A stretch of 17,602 nt of DNA, from contig RDXA01000349.1 in NCBI GenBank assembly GCA_004292705.1, forward strand, positions 1-17,602, written 5' to 3'. The position numbers and the translations under genes are program-made. Under the pieces are notes generated by a model. The model saw only the letters and a list, made by a program, of their open reading frames with translations. It was not told where the DNA came from and did no database searches. Shown here in pieces: positions 14,053-17,602 of the stretch (within the stretch, counting starts at the first letter, position 1; each line of letters starts with the position of its first letter). Origin of the DNA: Sphingomonadales bacterium. GTDB taxonomy: Bacteria; Pseudomonadota; Alphaproteobacteria; Sphingomonadales; Sphingomonadaceae.

Positions 14053-14823
14053 CTAGATGAGGCCCTTGGCGCGCAGGGAAGTGTGCCCTTCGCGCCCGAT
14101 GATGACATGATCGTGGACGGTCACCCCCATATGGCGCCCCGCCTCGGCAATCCGCTGGGTGATCTGGATATCGGCTCGGCTGGGTTCGGGCGAGCCGCTG
14201 GGGTGGTTGTGGACAAGGATCATCGCGCTTGCACCCACATCCATTGCCCGGCGTATCACCTCGCGCGGGTGGATCGCGGCTTCGTCGATCGAACCGTCAC
14301 CGACATGGTGATCGTCGATCAACCGGTTTTTGGTGTCGAGATAGAGCACCCGCACACGTTCGACGGTCAGGTGCGCCATGTCAGTGGTGAGGTAGTCGAT
14401 CAGCGCCTGCCAGCTGCCTAGCACGGGCTTTTTCACAATCTCTCCCCGGGTCATCCGCCGTGCGGCAAGCGACACGGCCTTCAAGGCGGCAGCACTGGTC
14501 TCGCCGACACCCTTGACCCGCTGCAACGCCTTGGGGTCGGCATTGAGCACGCCCGCCAAACTGCCGAACCGGGCAATCAAAGCCTTGGCAACGGGCTTGG
14601 TATCGCCTTGCTTGATGGCGGCGAAGAGGAGGTATTCGAGCACCTCATAATCCGCCAGCGCCTCGGCCCCGCCCGTCAGAAGGCGATGTCGCAGCCGCGC
14701 GCGGTGGCCTTCGCCAGCGGACTTGCCGGAATCCGATTGGCTGGACGGCGCGTCCCCGAAATCGAAACCGTCTTCAGCTTCCGGCAATGCGACCCCCCGG
14801 AAAAGCGTTGTTCCTTCTGCCAC
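14053..14823 (-). CDS. radC: RadC-family JAMM/MPN+ protein
   Basis: RadC-like protein (UPF0758), once linked to DNA repair though a direct repair role is in doubt. Numbered from GTG 14823 it has 256 residues. A helix-hairpin-helix lies near 99-115 (LQRVKGVGETSAAAL). The C-terminal MPN+ domain carries the metal site HNHPSGSPEPSRAD, with His205, His207, Ser215 and Asp218, a complete HxH-x7-S-x2-D motif, so it is probably a zinc-dependent enzyme. I chose GTG 14823, with AAGG about 5 bases upstream, because longer starts (ATG 14922, GTG 14931) add an Arg/His-rich stretch that is antisense to the N-terminus of the divergent ydbH gene. The start remains uncertain. Confidence 0.88.
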   Translation of the reverse strand: MAEGTTLFRGVALPEAEDGFDFGDAPSSQSDSGKSAGEGHRARLRHRLLTGGAEALADYEVLEYLLFAAIKQGDTKPVAKALIARFGSLAGVLNADPKALQRVKGVGETSAAALKAVSLAARRMTRGEIVKKPVLGSWQALIDYLTTDMAHLTVERVRVLYLDTKNRLIDDHHVGDGSIDEAAIHPREVIRRAMDVGASAMILVHNHPSGSPEPSRADIQITQRIAEAGRHMGVTVHDHVIIGREGHTSLRAKGLI

Positions 14824-14862
14824 ATTGCCTTTGGACGATGATGCGCGCAAGGGTTGGAGACG
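14824..14862. promoter_or_regulatory. Short divergent gap, radC and ydbH-like gene
   Basis: Only 39 bases separate the chosen starts, too few for two independent promoters, so at least one must extend into a coding region or one of the starts is wrong. GGAG at 14856-14859 is 3 bases before ATG 14863, closer than usual. I see no operator. Confidence 0.3.
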
Positions 14863-17602
14863 ATGCCGGTGGCGGACGCGCAGGACATGGATGGGCAGGG
14901 ACGCGGCGACGTGCGGCAGCATGCCCGGCACCGCTGGCTAAGCCGTGTGTCATTGGGTCTTGGCATCGCTGCACTCGTAGCTGGATCGGCCGCATGGCTT
15001 GGCCGCGAGCGAATCGCCGCAGATGTAATCGACGACTATCTCGCCCGGAACGGCGTGCGCGCGACCTATGACATTGTCAGCTTGTCCCCGCGCGAACAGG
15101 TGATCGAAAACCTTGTCGTCGGCGATCCGGCGCGTCCTGATCTTACCGTTCGGCGCATGGTGATAAAGACTGGCGTCGGCTGGGCCGGGCCGGAACTGCG
15201 CGAACTGAGCGCCGAGGGCGCAAGGGTTTTCGCCAGCTTGAAGGGGGGCACCTTCAGCCTTGGCGCGCTGGATCCGCTGGTTTTTACCGGAAGCGATGAA
15301 CCACCCCGGCTTCCCGCGATTGCATTGACGCTGCGCGATGCCCGCGCGCTGCTGGACAGCGATTTCGGCCGCGTCGGGATCAAGCTCGATGGGGCAGGGC
15401 GGCTTGATGACGGCTTTGCCGGAACCCTCGCGGCGACTGCGCCGGGGATCGGGGTCGAGGGTTGCCGCGCCGGGCGTGCCTCATTCTTTGGGCAGCTCGT
15501 CATTGCGGATGGCGCCCCGCAGTTCGATGGCCCGCTGCGGCTCGCCGAGCTGGCCTGCGGAGGCAGCAACCTGGCGCGAGCCGATATCGGCACCAAGGCG
15601 AGCCTCAGGCCTGATTTTGCTGCGGCTACGGCCGACTTCAGGATCGAAGGCGCAGACGCGGGTTTTGCTGACCTTTCCGGCGAGGGGCTGTCCGGTACGG
15701 CGCAGGTCAACTGGTCGTCAGGAAGTCTCGCACTTGTGCATGACCTTGCTGTGATCGGGCTGGCGAGCCCCCAAGGCCGCTTCGCGCGCCTTTCAGCCGA
15801 GGGGGCATGGCGCGGTGCAGCGGATGGTGCGAGCGGACAGTGGCAGGGCACCCTGCGCGCGACTGGCTTTGCTCCGGCGAGCGACCTTACTGCCAGCCTC
15901 GCTGCGGCCGCGCGCGGGGCCGAGGGCACCTTGCTTGCCCCTCTGATGGACAAGGCGCGCACCAGCCTTGGCCGCAGCCTTGCCGGGGCCAGCGTGCGAG
16001 CCGATGCGATCATTCGCCACAAAGGGGGCGAGGCCTCGCTGGTCGTGCCCGAGGCGAGCCTCGCCAGCCGTAACGGCACGCGGGTGCTGGCACTTTCGCG
16101 CCTGAGCGCGGTGCTGGGGGTGGAAGGGCTGACCGGGCTCTCCGGCAATATCCTAGTGGGCGGTGAAGGCCTGCCCGTCATCAATGGCCGGATCGCGCAG
16201 GAGGCCAATGGGGGCTGGACCATGCGTCTGGCGATGGCGGACTATGCAGTTGGCGCCAACCGGCTTGCCATCCCGCGTCTGGCCGTGCGGACTACGGCTG
16301 GCGGCACTGTCGGCTTTGAAGGGTTGATGACGGCGAGCGGTGATTTGCCGGGGGGCAAGGTGGATGACCTGTCCGTGCCGCTTGAGGGAAGCTGGTCACC
16401 TGCCCGCGGCCTTGCGCTCGGCACGCGCTGTACGCCCGTGCGCTTTGCCAGCCTCGCGCTGTCGGGGCTCGCGCTCCGAGGCCAGCAGATCACCTTATGT
16501 CCTGAAGGCGACGCGCCCCTGCTGGCTTACCGCGATACCCTGCGGCTTGCCGCGCGCACCGGGCCTCTCACGCTTGCCGGAATGCTTGGCGAAAGCCCTG
16601 CGAACCTCTCGGCAGCGGGCGTGATGCTGCGCTACCCGCAGCCTTTCAAGATCGATAACCTTGCCGCGCGGATCGGCACTGGCGAGGATGAAATGCGCCT
16701 TGCTGCCGCCAGCCTTACCGGCAGCTATGACGGGACGGTGGCCGGCGATTTTGCAGGGGGCACGGCGCGGCTGGCGGCGGTGCCGCTCGATCTGGATGCG
16801 CTTGCCGGGCGCTGGCACTTTGCCGATGGCGTGTTGCAGGTGAGCGAGGGCACCTTTGTCCTTTCTGACCGTCCGGCCGAGGGCGCGGCGCGTTTCGTCC
16901 CGCTCGGCGCGCAAGGCGCAACCCTGACCCTCGCCGACAACCGCATTACCGCCGATGCCGTGTTGCGCCACCGCGATTCGGGGCGCAGCCTTGCCGCTGT
17001 GGCGATCACCCACGATCTCGATTCCGCCGCCGGAGGGGCGCGCCTCAGCGTCGCTGGGATCACCTTCGACAAGGGCCTCCAGCCCGACGAGCTTTCCCCG
17101 CTTGCCAAAGGCGTCATTGCGCTGGCTGACGGCACTGTCACCGGCACCGGCCGGATCGACTGGCGCGGCGAGGATATCACCAGCTCCGGCACCTTCGCCT
17201 CCGACCGCTTCGATTTTGCTGCCGTGTTCGGCCCGGTGCGCGGTCTGACAGGACAGGTCGAGTTTATCGATCTGCTCAATCTCACCACCGCCCCCGATCA
17301 GCGCGTGCAGATTGCCGCGATCAATCCGGGGGTCGAAGTGTTGGCAGGCACGGTGCAGTTCGAACTGAAGGACGGCACGATCCTAAGCCTAGAAGATGCG
17401 CGCTTTCCCTTCATGGGCGGCACGCTGTCGATGCGACCGCTGGCTATGGATTTCAGTCAGCCGGAGGAACGTCGTTATGTATTCGAAATCATCGGACTCG
17501 ATGCTGCGACCTTCGTGGCCGAGATGGAACTGAGCAACCTCAGTGCCACTGGCACCTTTGACGGCACCGTGCCGATTGTTTTCGACGCCAACGGCAATGG
17601 CC
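14863..17602 (+). CDS. ydbH: YdbH-family intermembrane phospholipid-transport protein (3' end missing)
   Basis: Large AsmA-like envelope protein; the first 913 residues are in the window and the gene runs off the right edge. One N-terminal membrane anchor lies at about 29-47 (VSLGLGIAALVAGSAAWLG), followed by RERIAADVIDDYLARNG and a long region of repeated beta-strand-like segments rich in Gly and Ala. From about residue 757, TGTGRIDWRG, FAAVFGPVRGLTG, INPGVEV and FPFMGGTLSM match the conserved C-terminal DctA-YdbH domain. In E. coli YdbH works with TamB and YhdP in moving phospholipid to the outer membrane, with YnbE and YdbL as partners, which would be expected just beyond the right edge. 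The start could be ATG 14863 or ATG 14887; I keep 14863. Family is well supported, exact function inferred. Confidence 0.85.
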   Translation, partial: MPVADAQDMDGQGRGDVRQHARHRWLSRVSLGLGIAALVAGSAAWLGRERIAADVIDDYLARNGVRATYDIVSLSPREQVIENLVVGDPARPDLTVRRMVIKTGVGWAGPELRELSAEGARVFASLKGGTFSLGALDPLVFTGSDEPPRLPAIALTLRDARALLDSDFGRVGIKLDGAGRLDDGFAGTLAATAPGIGVEGCRAGRASFFGQLVIADGAPQFDGPLRLAELACGGSNLARADIGTKASLRPDFAAATADFRIEGADAGFADLSGEGLSGTAQVNWSSGSLALVHDLAVIGLASPQGRFARLSAEGAWRGAADGASGQWQGTLRATGFAPASDLTASLAAAARGAEGTLLAPLMDKARTSLGRSLAGASVRADAIIRHKGGEASLVVPEASLASRNGTRVLALSRLSAVLGVEGLTGLSGNILVGGEGLPVINGRIAQEANGGWTMRLAMADYAVGANRLAIPRLAVRTTAGGTVGFEGLMTASGDLPGGKVDDLSVPLEGSWSPARGLALGTRCTPVRFASLALSGLALRGQQITLCPEGDAPLLAYRDTLRLAARTGPLTLAGMLGESPANLSAAGVMLRYPQPFKIDNLAARIGTGEDEMRLAAASLTGSYDGTVAGDFAGGTARLAAVPLDLDALAGRWHFADGVLQVSEGTFVLSDRPAEGAARFVPLGAQGATLTLADNRITADAVLRHRDSGRSLAAVAITHDLDSAAGGARLSVAGITFDKGLQPDELSPLAKGVIALADGTVTGTGRIDWRGEDITSSGTFASDRFDFAAVFGPVRGLTGQVEFIDLLNLTTAPDQRVQIAAINPGVEVLAGTVQFELKDGTILSLEDARFPFMGGTLSMRPLAMDFSQPEERRYVFEIIGLDAATFVAEMELSNLSATGTFDGTVPIVFDANGNG

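Noticed and set aside
12912..14060. A 382-codon plus-strand open frame opposite purB
   Set aside because: purB has complete lyase signatures; this frame has none and reads as reverse-strand composition.
15066..16223. A 385-codon minus-strand open frame inside the ydbH-like gene
   Set aside because: Ser/Pro/Ala/Arg-rich with no motif, antisense to a gene with a recognised C-terminal domain.
1..17602. CRISPR array, tRNA, rRNA, insertion sequence or prophage signs
   Set aside because: No regularly spaced direct repeats, no cloverleaf-like stretch, no transposase or integrase motifs; the gaps are too short to hold them.

Overview
The window is high-GC, gene-dense DNA of an alphaproteobacterium, most likely Sphingomonadales and perhaps Erythrobacteraceae. 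I infer this from gene order and protein style, not from a marker gene. The clearest clue is the minus-strand run lapA-domain gene, pyrF, trpF, trpB, trpA, accD, folC, whose trpFBA-accD-folC core is a familiar alphaproteobacterial arrangement. Almost every base is coding. The largest gene-free gaps are about 70 to 115 bases, so no stretch over 300 bases lacks a gene.

Layout. Positions 1-3990 are read on the minus strand in the order Rieske oxygenase, RluB/RsuA-type pseudouridine synthase, rsmD, uvrD; uvrD runs off the left edge. The AmpG-family transporter at 4061-5383 is divergent from the Rieske gene and convergent with folC, sharing a 4-base CTAG that holds both stop codons. From 12591 down to 5380 lies one long minus-strand operon: LapA-domain protein, pyrF, a Ble-like VOC protein, a GNAT acetyltransferase, trpF, trpB, an unrecognised 61-residue membrane protein, trpA, accD, folC. 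Four junctions are 4-base ATGA or GTGA overlaps and most of the others are gaps of 4 to 13 bases. The two larger gaps (trpF-trpB and accD-folC) are filled by palindromic repeats. Upstream of the operon on the same strand are purB and radC. A large YdbH-family envelope protein reads rightward from 14863 off the right edge.

Function. The operon joins pyrimidine synthesis (pyrF), the last steps of tryptophan synthesis (trpF, trpB, trpA), malonyl-CoA formation for fatty acids (accD) and folate polyglutamylation (folC). purB adds a purine step nearby. rsmD and the pseudouridine synthase modify rRNA. uvrD is a DNA-repair helicase; radC is a conserved JAMM-fold protein of unsettled role.

Most of the window is ordinary housekeeping and I see no clear new defence, mobile or biosynthetic system. 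The points worth a second look are: the low-GC 61-residue membrane protein coupled to both trpB and trpA; a chromosomal relative of the Tn5 bleomycin-resistance protein paired with an acetyltransferase inside the pyr/trp operon; palindromic repeats that coincide with the translation-initiation regions of trpB and folC; and a perfect 18-base palindrome that appears to create an in-frame loop in trpB.
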